A stretch of DNA of 19,787 nt from contig JACQHV010000045.1 of the NCBI GenBank assembly GCA_016198885.1, positions 1 to 19,787 of the forward strand, in the 5' to 3' direction. The position numbers were made by a program, and so were the translations under genes. Source of the stretch: Gammaproteobacteria bacterium. Lineage in GTDB: Bacteria > Pseudomonadota > Gammaproteobacteria > Eutrophobiales > Eutrophobiaceae. Every line of letters begins with the position of its first letter. Positions within the stretch are counted from its first letter, which is position 1. The notes beneath the pieces were generated by a model that did not search any database, had not been told where the DNA came from, and saw nothing but the letters and a program-made list of their open reading frames with translations. Positions 1-6,113 of this stretch are shown in pieces.

Positions 1-169
1 CCCGCGTAACACGCTGCCGATGATGACCGGCAAAGGTCCTTTCGGCGCCATTGAGATGGGCGGCATGTTCACCGTGGTGAAGGTACGCAATGATCTTGCA
101 CGCGGCGATTATCATGATCCGGGCTGGTACAAGAATCCGCATGAAACAATGGCACATAAAATTGGTTGA
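1..169 (+). CDS. Multicopper oxidase, C-terminal fragment (gene runs off left edge)
   Basis: The last 55 codons of a gene in the frame beginning at position 2 end with TGA at 167-169. The visible tail contains NTLPMMTGKGPFGAIEMGG followed by MFTVVKVRNDLARGDY and a PGWY motif. From memory this tail is typical of periplasmic multicopper oxidases found in metal-resistance islands. It differs from the classic CopA oxidase tail, where a Cu-binding HCH/Met segment sits at the very end. The copper centres would lie upstream, outside the window, so neither activity nor substrate can be read here; oxidation of Cu(I) or another metal is inferred from family and context. It is followed 139 nt later by a Met-rich membrane protein and then by copper ATPase sequences, which supports a copper role. 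Family assignment is fairly secure; the exact subfamily is not. Confidence 0.7.
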   Translation, partial: PRNTLPMMTGKGPFGAIEMGGMFTVVKVRNDLARGDYHDPGWYKNPHETMAHKIG

Positions 170-229
170 ATAAGCCGTTGTGAAATGCCTTCAGAGCCAA
201 CACTATTCAATAACCTAAAGCAGGCTGAT

Positions 230-243
230 TTGACCTGGATCAA
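230..243. promoter_or_regulatory. Candidate FNR/ANR box upstream of 309-623 gene
   Basis: TTGAC-CTGG-ATCAA matches the FNR/ANR consensus TTGAT-N4-ATCAA at 9 of 10 defined bases. Its centre is 72 nt before the ATG at 309. A weak -10-like GATTAT lies at 268-273, about two bases further downstream than an ideal class II arrangement (box at -41.5). The match is seen directly; binding by an FNR-family protein is inferred. Confidence 0.5.
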
Positions 244-308
244 ATATCCAGAATCCAAAACAGGGCAGATTATTTTTAAGCAAACAATAGCAACCACAGG
301 AGGTACTT

Positions 309-623
309 ATGGCAGCATTTCTGGGTGACATTGCATTTCTGTTCGGGATCGTTGTGGCCGTAGCGGGACTTTTCACCCTGCATCGAGCCGTTGCCGACCC
401 AAGACCGAAACTTTTAAAAACGGCAGGCATTGTGTTGCTGGTGGCGGGAATCGGGACCGCGGCCTGCACAACATTTTACTACTTCAAATATCACTTCGCC
501 GGTGATCTTGAGCATCCCTATCCCGTAATGATGGATGGCAAGATGATGATGAAAAAAATGATGCGTGAGCGCATGAGAGATAAGGGTACATCCACAGAAA
601 TTGAAGAACACGAGGGCCATTAG
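309..623 (+). CDS. Small two-helix membrane protein with Met-rich tail
   Basis: A 104-residue protein with a strong Shine-Dalgarno (AGGAGGT about 298-304) before the ATG. Two hydrophobic segments are visible (about residues 5-25 and 37-60), with a short basic loop between them (RAVADPRPK). The tail is rich in methionine (MMDGKMMMKKMMRERM, about residues 74-89) and ends in an acidic, histidine-containing EEHEGH. Methionine clusters of this kind commonly bind Cu(I) in periplasmic copper proteins, so a copper-chaperone or sensor-like accessory role is plausible but inferred. I do not recognise the family by name. It follows a multicopper oxidase and directly precedes a decayed copper-ATPase start, and a copy of its last codons lies immediately before the intact ATPase at 2755. 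This suggests the gene and the ATPase once formed one unit. An FNR-type box lies upstream. Confidence 0.75.
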   Translation: MAAFLGDIAFLFGIVVAVAGLFTLHRAVADPRPKLLKTAGIVLLVAGIGTAACTTFYYFKYHFAGDLEHPYPVMMDGKMMMKKMMRERMRDKGTSTEIEEHEGH

Positions 624-770
624 AAATGGCAATTGATCCGGTTTGCGGGATGCAAGTGGACGAGAAACAATCTAAGGACAGCATTGTACATGACAACCGC
701 ACCACCTATTACTTTATTTCTGCGCCTGTGATTGTCTAGCAATTTCCATGCGGACACGGTCAAGTTTACC
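602..770 (+). repeat. Left copy of diverged junction duplication
   Basis: Bases 602-620 (tgaagaacacgagggccat) are identical to 2732-2750. The following 17 bases, atggcaattgatccggt, are also identical after a one-base indel. Similarity then declines through the YHS coding region with synonymous and non-synonymous changes and indels. In this copy the 19-mer is the 3' end of the intact 309-623 gene and the ATPase part is broken. In the partner copy the reverse is true. Confidence 0.85.
626..770 (+). pseudogene. Decayed 5' fragment of YHS-domain copper ATPase
   Basis: From the ATG at 626 the frame reads MAIDPVCGMQVDEKQ and continues to TTYYF, closely matching the start of the intact ATPase at 2755, then hits TAG at 737 after 37 codons. 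Compared with the intact copy there is one extra codon (ACC) in the TYYF region. A two-base insertion follows, after which the sequence reads FCACDCLA in the next frame. A further one-base loss comes before a segment resembling KFHADTVKFT. Nothing of the ATPase beyond this YHS domain remains. It starts 2 nt after the stop of the 309-623 gene, so the original gene order was small Met-rich protein then ATPase. A functional 37-residue peptide cannot be excluded, but the later frame-shifted homology points to a relic. Confidence 0.8.
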
Positions 771-827
771 GTAATCCAACGGCATGTACCTGAGCGCACC
801 AGCATTATATCGTTATTCCTGGTTTAT

Positions 828-869
828 TTGATCTATGTCAACAACTGCTGAACCACCAGAATCTATTAT
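828..869 (+). promoter_or_regulatory. Candidate class II FNR/ANR promoter ahead of merR gene
   Basis: TTGAT-CTAT-GTCAA at 828-841 matches the FNR/ANR/DNR consensus with one substitution. A good -10 hexamer, TATTAT, lies at 864-869. If transcription starts near 876, the box is centred at -41.5, which is the canonical class II activation geometry. The message would carry a leader of about 110 nt before the regulator's ATG. A perfect 8-bp palindrome, ACCTAGGT, lies within this leader at 892-899. Downstream is the AT-rich merR gene, so oxygen or redox control of that gene is the natural reading. Geometry is observed; regulation is inferred. Confidence 0.5.
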
Positions 870-986
870 TACAACTAAAGATCAAGTATTGACCTAGGTT
901 TTGGACTTATGTTTTACACTGATTTTATATAAATATGTAGTGCGTTTAGCATGATTTTAATAGATTGAATAGAAACATCAAATAAA

Positions 987-1442
987 ATGATTACTAAAAA
1001 GAAAAGTGAAAATATTCTTGAATTACAAGTAAAAGATTTAGCAAAGGCGGCGGATGTATCAACTGATGCTGTTCGTTTTTATACAAAAAAAGAATTATTA
1101 AAACCAAGGCGTAACAAGCAGAATAATTATCAATTATACAACCGAACAGATCTTATTCGATTAAGATTCATAATACGGGCAAAAATATTGGGTTATACGT
1201 TAAATGAGATAAAACAGATATTCCGGGCGAGTGAGAATAAGAAAACACCTTGTCCTCTTGCCAGAAATATAATTAAAAATCGTATTGACAGTAATAAAAA
1301 ACATTTACGTGAAGCTTTAGCTTTACAAAAGCGAATGGAAGTGGCAATACAGAAATGGGAGCACATGCCTGATGCTATTCCGGTTGGTGATTCGATCTGT
1401 TATCTAATTGAACAGGCAACGACCCCAAATTTTAATCATTAA
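987..1442 (+). CDS. MerR-family metal-responsive transcriptional regulator
   Basis: A 151-residue protein with an N-terminal winged helix-turn-helix (about residues 13-82). It contains the family landmarks VRFYTKKELLKP and an RLRFIIRAKILGYTLNEI stretch, followed by a long dimerisation helix (about 92-125). Family members bind distorted-spacer promoters and sense metals through cysteines at the two ends of that helix. Visible cysteines are C89 (TPCPLAR), where Zn/Cd/Hg sensors carry Cys but Cu(I) sensors such as CueR carry Ser, and C138 (GDSICYLIE). A histidine ends the chain. This suggests a divalent-metal or non-standard sensor, although the neighbours are copper genes. No Shine-Dalgarno precedes the ATG. 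The gene is clearly more AT-rich than its neighbours, with AAA/AAT/ATT-heavy codons, consistent with acquisition from elsewhere. Family is certain; effector is not. Confidence 0.9.
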   Translation: MITKKKSENILELQVKDLAKAADVSTDAVRFYTKKELLKPRRNKQNNYQLYNRTDLIRLRFIIRAKILGYTLNEIKQIFRASENKKTPCPLARNIIKNRIDSNKKHLREALALQKRMEVAIQKWEHMPDAIPVGDSICYLIEQATTPNFNH

Positions 1443-1502
1443 TCGTGATAATCAGGAAATATTGCACCAAGCAGAATTGATTATGAATAGTCAAAAAATA
1501 AC

Positions 1503-1569
1503 CAACTATATACAGGAATACATGTGAAATGGATTGCAATCCATCAGAGACTAATCCGATTTATAGTTG
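1503..1569. repeat. Nested inverted repeats (possible operator or hairpin)
   Basis: A perfect 16-bp palindrome, ATGGATTGCAATCCAT, occupies 1529-1544. It is bracketed almost concentrically by an 8-bp inverted pair, CAACTATA (1503-1510) and TATAGTTG (1562-1569). It lies between the merR stop and the ribosome-binding site at 1578-1582. It has no following T-tract, so an operator is more likely than a terminator. No binding protein can be assigned. Confidence 0.6.
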
Positions 1570-1590
1570 ATCATTACAGGAGAATTCATT

Positions 1591-1672
1591 ATGAACAAAC
1601 TTCATCCTTTCATAACTTGCTAAAGCGACAATGAAGTTTATGCGCACCGGAACGGGTCGAACGATACTATGA
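1591..1672 (+). pseudogene. Leader ORF or remnant of a truncated gene
   Basis: A good Shine-Dalgarno (AGGAG, 1578-1582) is spaced 8 nt from ATG 1591. The frame reads MNKLHPFITC then TAA at 1621. This ATG is in frame with the decarboxylase start at 1669. In another frame a short stretch reads MKFMRTGTGRTIL and ends in TGA at 1670-1672, overlapping the 1669 ATG as ATGA, as a normal upstream operon gene would. The opening residues resemble the start of VOC/PhnB-like proteins, so this may be such a gene with an internal deletion. That identification is tentative. A regulatory leader peptide is the alternative. Confidence 0.35.
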
Positions 1673-2280
1673 GTTACATCTCAACGCCTGATACAACTGC
1701 GTATCCCTGGTTTATGAGGCTGCTCTTTCGGATGCAACGAAGGCGCTATGGACGTGAGCTTGAGTCTGTAAAGCTATGGGGCCGGGTTCCATGGGCTTAT
1801 CTCGCGATGACTGCGATGTACCGCGTACTCGATCGCAAGTCTTCATCCATCGAACCGGCGCTGCGATCCCTGATACAGACTCGAGTGTCGCAGATCAATC
1901 AGTGCGCCTTCTGTATTGATCTTAATTCAGACATCGGGCTCGGGCGTGGCGTCAGCAAAGAAAAACTTGGCGCATTGCCGCAGTTCGAAGTATCAGCGCA
2001 ATTTAGCGAATACGAGAAAGCAGCACTCGCCTATGCCGAGACAATCACATACAGTGATCGCCGTGTCGACGACAGGATTGTGTCTCGGCTACGTCAGCAT
2101 TTCGATGATCAAGCAATCATCGAACTCGCGGCGCTCATCGCATATCAGAATATGTCCAGCAAATTCAACGCGGCACTCGGTGTGCCGGCACAAGGTTTTT
2201 GTACTCTTCCAGCTCAAGAATCCCGCCGAGCGTCTGTTGCTGATGAAAACAAACAAGCGGCAACCATGAAGGAAAGATGA
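1669..2280 (+). CDS. Carboxymuconolactone decarboxylase/AhpD-like family protein
   Basis: A 203-residue, mostly helical protein of the AhpD-like superfamily. The family motif lies in a QTRVSQINQCAFCIDLNS context (C79-x2-C82). AhpD uses such a CxxC pair for thiol-disulfide peroxidase or reductase chemistry. In AhpD a histidine four residues after the second cysteine assists; here that position is Asn86. This is seen in some uncharacterised members, so peroxidase activity is uncertain. Downstream landmarks are FSEYEKAALAYAETIT (about 112-127) and the LAALIAYQNMSSKFN helix (about 153-167). The start at 1669 has no clear Shine-Dalgarno but overlaps an upstream stop as ATGA. A better ribosome-binding site and in-frame ATG at 1591 are cut off by TAA. 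Codon usage is GC-richer than the adjacent merR gene. A role in redox or metal-stress detoxification is inferred from context. Confidence 0.85.
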   Translation: MSYISTPDTTAYPWFMRLLFRMQRRRYGRELESVKLWGRVPWAYLAMTAMYRVLDRKSSSIEPALRSLIQTRVSQINQCAFCIDLNSDIGLGRGVSKEKLGALPQFEVSAQFSEYEKAALAYAETITYSDRRVDDRIVSRLRQHFDDQAIIELAALIAYQNMSSKFNAALGVPAQGFCTLPAQESRRASVADENKQAATMKER

Positions 2281-2281
2281 A

Positions 2282-2404
2282 ATGAGGAGATACAAGAAAT
2301 CACGCCGCCATTCCACCTGCAATTGGGGTGGTGCAACCGGTCCGAGGATCATGCTCCCTCGTACCGTCTTTTTTCGCAGAGCATACAACGCAATCGGAGG
2401 ATAA
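2282..2404 (+). CDS. Possible 40-residue basic protein
   Basis: An ORF starts one base after the decarboxylase stop with ATG AGG AGA. It is preceded by an AAGGAAAG purine stretch inside the end of the upstream gene, and it ends with TAA at 2402. The product begins MRRYKKSRRHSTCNW and is strongly basic, with no recognisable domain. Tight spacing and a usable ribosome-binding site argue for translation; length and lack of recognisable family argue for chance. The stretch may instead be only the leader of the next gene. Confidence 0.25.
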   Translation: MRRYKKSRRHSTCNWGGATGPRIMLPRTVFFRRAYNAIGG

Positions 2405-2421
2405 TTATCCGGAGGCCATCA

Positions 2422-2703
2422 ATGACTAAGCTCAATCCCTGGAATTTCGGTGCAGTTCTCTCGATTACGGTTGTGATCAACTATATTCTGTGCGCAATGT
2501 TCTGGTTCGCGTTCACTGAACCGGCCATCAAATTTCTCAACATTTTGTTTCACGGCATGGACTTCACAAAAATCTACGCAAGTACAGCGTTCGTGCTTGG
2601 CGATTTCCTGTATGTGCTTATCGTGTTAGCGGTGTGGGCTTATATTCTCGGAGCAATCTATGCTGTAGTGCGCAATTTTCTCATCGTGCGCACTGATGCA
2701 TGA
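2422..2703 (+). CDS. Small membrane protein, DUF5676-like
   Basis: A 93-residue protein with a Shine-Dalgarno (CCGGAGG, about 2409-2415) correctly spaced before ATG 2422. A longer reading from TTG at 2323 is open but has no ribosome-binding site and no hydrophobic or conserved look. Two hydrophobic helices are visible (about residues 10-32 and 54-85). The loop between them contains FLNILFHGMDFTKIY, and the C-terminus reads LGAIYAVVRNF. The NPWNFG start, central HGMD motif and terminal (A)VxxN-F pattern resemble small proteins usually labelled DUF5676 near copper and metal ATPases; I give that label from memory. Function is unknown. It sits between the AhpD-like gene and the copper ATPase, and a second protein of similar size and layout lies at 5842. 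Confidence 0.75.
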   Translation: MTKLNPWNFGAVLSITVVINYILCAMFWFAFTEPAIKFLNILFHGMDFTKIYASTAFVLGDFLYVLIVLAVWAYILGAIYAVVRNFLIVRTDA

Positions 2704-2731
2704 ACGCATGCATGGTGGATTCCATAGACAC

Positions 2732-2892
2732 TGAAGAACACGAGGGCCATCAGAATGGCAATTGATCCGGTATGCGGAATGCGAGTGGACGAAAAGCAGT
2801 CCGTGGGCAACCTTATGCATGACAACCACACCTATTATTTCTGTTCTTCCGACTGCTTGAGTAAATTTCAGGCGAATCCAGCCAGATATGCA
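2732..2892 (+). repeat. Right copy of diverged junction duplication
   Basis: The 19 bases at 2732-2750 duplicate the end of the 309-623 gene: the frame before 2755 still reads TEEHEGH but then runs on as QNG with no stop. They are followed by the intact ATPase start, which matches 626-770. Thus this copy keeps the ATPase and only a stub of the small gene, reciprocal to the left copy. Confidence 0.85.
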
Positions 2893-5085
2893 AGAAGTTC
2901 TGCTGTTCATACCGCTACACACCATACCAGCAGGGCTGTGCAAAAAACTGAGGTTGCTTCAGATCGTAAGGAACTCGCCAAAGATCCGATCTGCGGCATG
3001 ATGGTGAACAAGGCCACGACGTTACGCACTGAACGTGGCGGACGCACCTATTACTTCTGTAGTACAGGATGCCAGCGCACCTTCGAATCCCCCGAGCAGG
3101 AACTCAAGGCGATGAAAACGCGTGTGATGATTGCACTCACCGGTGTACTCGCGCTCGCCATTCTGCGCGCCGGCGCATTTATTGCACTCGCCGCTGGAGC
3201 GACCATCGTCACCTGGGCGCCGATCCCGGCGCTGCCCTGGTTCACCTGGGGAATGTGGTTATTCATTCTGGTTACTCCGGTGCAGTTCATCGGCGGATGG
3301 AGTTTCTATGTCGGCGCATGGAATGCCATCCGTACACGCAGCATTAACATGGATTTTCTCATCGCACTTGGCACCTCGGTCGCGTACTTTTACAGCGTCG
3401 CGGTGCTTTTCTTCCCCGAGGTACTTCCAGTGAAGGTCGAGGAGCGTGATGTTTACTTTGAGGTCTCAGCTGTGATCATCGCCTTTGTCCTGCTCGGTAA
3501 ATACATGGAGGAGATCATCAAGACGCGCTCCTCGGCGGCGGTAAGAAAGTTGCTCGATCTAAAACCTGCGACTGCGACAGTCGTGCGCGAAGGTATCGAG
3601 ATGGAGGTCCCTGCCGAGAGTGTGATGATCGATGAAGTCTGTATTGTCCGTCCTGGCCAGAAGTTACCAATGGACGGTGTTGTTCTCGAAGGCACATCTT
3701 CGGTGGACGAATCGATGCTTACAGGAGAATCGATGCCGGTAGAAAAATCTCCCGCTACACAGGTCATTGGCGGCACTATAAACCGCAGTGGCATGCTGCG
3801 TATTCGCGCGACGCGCGTGGGTGCTGATACGGCGCTTGCGCAGATTATTCGCATGGTCGAAGAGGCACAGACCTCAAGCGCGCAGATCCAGCGTATTGCT
3901 GATCAGGTCACCGCGTATTTTGTGCCGGTGGTGGTCGGAGTTGCGTTCATCGCGTTTTTCGGGTGGTGGATTGCAGGCAACTTTCCGCAGGGGTTACTCG
4001 CATTTATTGCGGTATTAATTATCGCCTGCCCGTGTGCATTGGGTGTGGCAACACCCGCTGCACTCATGGTCGGCGTCGGCAACGGCGCGGAAGCGGGAAT
4101 CCTGATTCGCGGTGCGGAGATTCTTGAACGCGCGCAGAGTCTCACCACGGTCGTGTTCGACAAGACTGGTACGCTCACCCGTGGTGAACCTAATGTCACC
4201 GATGTAATCCCTTTTGCCGGAAATGATGAAACCACAGTGCTGCGCATCGCAGCAAGTATCGAGGCCGGCTCGGAGCACCCGCTCGGTGAGGCGATCGTAC
4301 GCGGCGCAAGGCACCGGAATCTGACCCTCGGGAAAGTCGATTCATTTGAGGCAGTGGCCGGTCATGGCATCAAGGGCACACTCAATGGCGTTCATGTCCT
4401 GCTCGGCAACCGCAGACACCTGAAGAAGGAAGGGGTTGATCCTGCGCTGGCCGAAGACGCCATGATCCGGCTTGAATCCGAAGGCAAAACAGCGATGCTG
4501 GTGGCGTCAAATAAAACACTCGCAGGCGTGATTGCCGTCGCCGACACACTCAAACCAGAGGCAAAGGATACGATAGCGGAGTTGCAGGCCGAGGGCATCG
4601 AAGTGGTGATGCTGACCGGCGATAACCGGCGCACCGCGGAGGCGATCGGCCGTGAACTCGGTATCACGCGCGTGATCGCTGAGGTATTGCCGTCCGACAA
4701 GGCACGCGTGATTCAGGACCTGCAGAAGGACGGCAAGGCCGTCGCCATGGTGGGTGATGGAGTGAACGATGCACCGGCGCTTGCCACAGCGCAAATCGGG
4801 ATCGCGATCGGATCAGGTTCGGACGTGGCGAAAGAGACCGGCGGCATTATTCTCGTACGCGATGACGTGCGTGACGTGGTCGCGGCGATTCGACTTTCAC
4901 GCGCTACCATGCGCAAGATCAAGCAAAACCTTTTCTGGGCGTTCATCTATAACACGCTCGGCATTCCGGTGGCAGCGCTTGGGTTACTCAACCCGATTAT
5001 TGCCGCGGCCGCGATGGCTCTCAGTTCGCTATCAGTGATCGTAAATTCGGCCCTGCTCAAACGAAAAAAACTTTACGCCGTATGA
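2755..5085 (+). CDS. copA: Cu+-exporting P1B-type ATPase with two N-terminal YHS domains
   Basis: A 776-residue heavy-metal P-type ATPase that would export Cu+ from the cytoplasm using ATP. Two YHS-type metal-binding modules replace the usual CxxC HMA domains: the first has C7 and C30/C34, the second C80 and C102/C106. Catalytic landmarks are TGES (323-326), the membrane CPC (425-427), phosphorylated D469 in DKTGT, the SEHPL motif with HP at 508-509, and GDGVNDAP (667-674). The transmembrane signature is that of group 1B-1 copper pumps: Y732-N733 in TM7 and M754-ALSS in TM8. The length is normal for the family. The start is fixed by homology to 626 and by the duplicated junction; the purine run before it is weak. 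It heads an array of five genes continuing to 7075. Copper specificity follows from known motifs and is not tested here. Confidence 0.95.
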   Translation: MAIDPVCGMRVDEKQSVGNLMHDNHTYYFCSSDCLSKFQANPARYARSSAVHTATHHTSRAVQKTEVASDRKELAKDPICGMMVNKATTLRTERGGRTYYFCSTGCQRTFESPEQELKAMKTRVMIALTGVLALAILRAGAFIALAAGATIVTWAPIPALPWFTWGMWLFILVTPVQFIGGWSFYVGAWNAIRTRSINMDFLIALGTSVAYFYSVAVLFFPEVLPVKVEERDVYFEVSAVIIAFVLLGKYMEEIIKTRSSAAVRKLLDLKPATATVVREGIEMEVPAESVMIDEVCIVRPGQKLPMDGVVLEGTSSVDESMLTGESMPVEKSPATQVIGGTINRSGMLRIRATRVGADTALAQIIRMVEEAQTSSAQIQRIADQVTAYFVPVVVGVAFIAFFGWWIAGNFPQGLLAFIAVLIIACPCALGVATPAALMVGVGNGAEAGILIRGAEILERAQSLTTVVFDKTGTLTRGEPNVTDVIPFAGNDETTVLRIAASIEAGSEHPLGEAIVRGARHRNLTLGKVDSFEAVAGHGIKGTLNGVHVLLGNRRHLKKEGVDPALAEDAMIRLESEGKTAMLVASNKTLAGVIAVADTLKPEAKDTIAELQAEGIEVVMLTGDNRRTAEAIGRELGITRVIAEVLPSDKARVIQDLQKDGKAVAMVGDGVNDAPALATAQIGIAIGSGSDVAKETGGIILVRDDVRDVVAAIRLSRATMRKIKQNLFWAFIYNTLGIPVAALGLLNPIIAAAAMALSSLSVIVNSALLKRKKLYAV

Positions 5086-5118
5086 TTTCATATCAAACAC
5101 CTATAGGGCTTTTACACC

Positions 5119-5829
5119 ATGGATGAATATCAATATATATGGTTGCACTGGTCGAGTGTCTTCCTGATCCCATGGGCGATCCTGTACGGATTGTTTCCAG
5201 CACACCGGCGCGAAATGTGGTGGACCAGTGTCTTCACTATGACATTCGGTCTCACCGAGCCGATCTTCATACCGGAATACTGGAACCCGCCAAGCCTGTT
5301 TGATCTCGCGCAGAGAACCGGCTTTGACATCGAAAGTCTGATTTTTTGCTTCGCTATCGGCGGTGTGGGCTCAATCCTCTACGACATCCTTACCGGCCGC
5401 CGTCTGAGGAAAATGAGTGAGTTATCTCGACATCATCGCCGGCATCGCTTTCATGTTCTGGCACTGGCTACACCGATCCTGGTATTCCCGGCCCTCTACT
5501 TTCTGCCGTGGAATCCGATCTATCCGGGTATGGTAGCCATGTTTATTGGTGCCATTGCGACGATGTGCTGCCGCCCGGATCTCAAGATCAAGACGCTCGT
5601 CGGCGGAGCGCTGTTTGCGTGCTACTACCTGTTATTCATGCTCGGACTCAAATGGACTGCACCCGGTTACATCGAGGCAGTATGGAATTTCGGAAATCTG
5701 TCCGGCGTGATCCTCTATGGAATACCACTGGAAGAACTGTTGTTCGGATTCACGTTCGGCATGTTCTGGACCGGTGTGTATGAACATGTCACCTGGCGGC
5801 ACACGGTAATGACTACGTCTGTAGTCTAA
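5119..5829 (+). CDS. Lycopene cyclase-domain-like multispan membrane protein
   Basis: A 236-residue integral membrane protein with about six to seven hydrophobic helices. Two related halves can be seen by eye: GFDIESLIFCFAIGG with ILYD (68-89) aligns with GIPLEELLFGFTFGM with GVYE (201-222). PLEE at 203-206 recalls the PxEE motif of the heterodimeric CrtYc/CrtYd-type lycopene cyclases, and an IPEYWNPPSL segment (51-60) precedes the first repeat. No carotenoid genes are nearby, and the neighbours are a copper ATPase and DUF2933/ICMT-like genes. A carotenoid role is therefore unlikely; the fold may serve another isoprenoid or act in membrane metal handling. It starts 33 nt after the ATPase with only a weak ribosome-binding site (TAGGGC). 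Fold assignment is moderate; function is unknown. Confidence 0.7.
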   Translation: MDEYQYIWLHWSSVFLIPWAILYGLFPAHRREMWWTSVFTMTFGLTEPIFIPEYWNPPSLFDLAQRTGFDIESLIFCFAIGGVGSILYDILTGRRLRKMSELSRHHRRHRFHVLALATPILVFPALYFLPWNPIYPGMVAMFIGAIATMCCRPDLKIKTLVGGALFACYYLLFMLGLKWTAPGYIEAVWNFGNLSGVILYGIPLEELLFGFTFGMFWTGVYEHVTWRHTVMTTSVV

Positions 5830-5841
5830 GGAGGAACCATC

Positions 5842-6111
5842 ATGAAAAATGGTATATCGATGATGGCGGCAGGACACGCCACCAGCCTGTTTCTGGCCAT
5901 CACCTTCAGTCTGTGCGTGGCGCTTGATCTGGTGTTGCCCTTTGCAGAACACCCGATGTCAGAGCTCTGGCTCACACTGCTGCCGGGTTTTGAATGGATC
6001 AGTTCCAAGGGCTATCTCATCGGGTTCGCGGAAAGTTACGCCTACGGCTGGTATTTCGCGGTCCTCTGGGTTTGGCTTTATAACCTGTTTTTACGCCGGG
6101 GAGGAAACTAA
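5842..6111 (+). CDS. Small two-helix membrane protein (DUF5676-like)
   Basis: An 89-residue protein with an excellent Shine-Dalgarno (AAGGAGG, about 5828-5834) before ATG 5842, starting 12 nt after the preceding stop. Helix one spans about residues 10-33 and helix two about 58-84. The loop contains LLPGFEWISSKGYLIGFAES, and the end reads YAYGWYFAVLWVWLYNLF. The PGF-W-S and GFxES-YGWY pattern recurs in short membrane proteins next to heavy-metal ATPases and multicopper oxidases. These are commonly left hypothetical or labelled DUF5676; the label is from memory. The next gene begins 2 nt after its stop, indicating translational coupling. No cysteine or histidine cluster suggests direct metal binding, so a structural or accessory role is more likely. 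Confidence 0.75.
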   Translation: MKNGISMMAAGHATSLFLAITFSLCVALDLVLPFAEHPMSELWLTLLPGFEWISSKGYLIGFAESYAYGWYFAVLWVWLYNLFLRRGGN

Positions 6112-6113
6112 GC

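Noticed and set aside
2323..2421. TTG-started extension of the 2422-2703 membrane protein
   Set aside because: No ribosome-binding site at TTG 2323, while CCGGAGG is well placed before ATG 2422, and the extension lacks membrane-protein character.
602..2750. Composite transposon or integron-like element with direct repeats
   Set aside because: The repeats are coding-sequence homologies with substitutions and indels, not clean target-site duplications, and no transposase or integrase is present between them.
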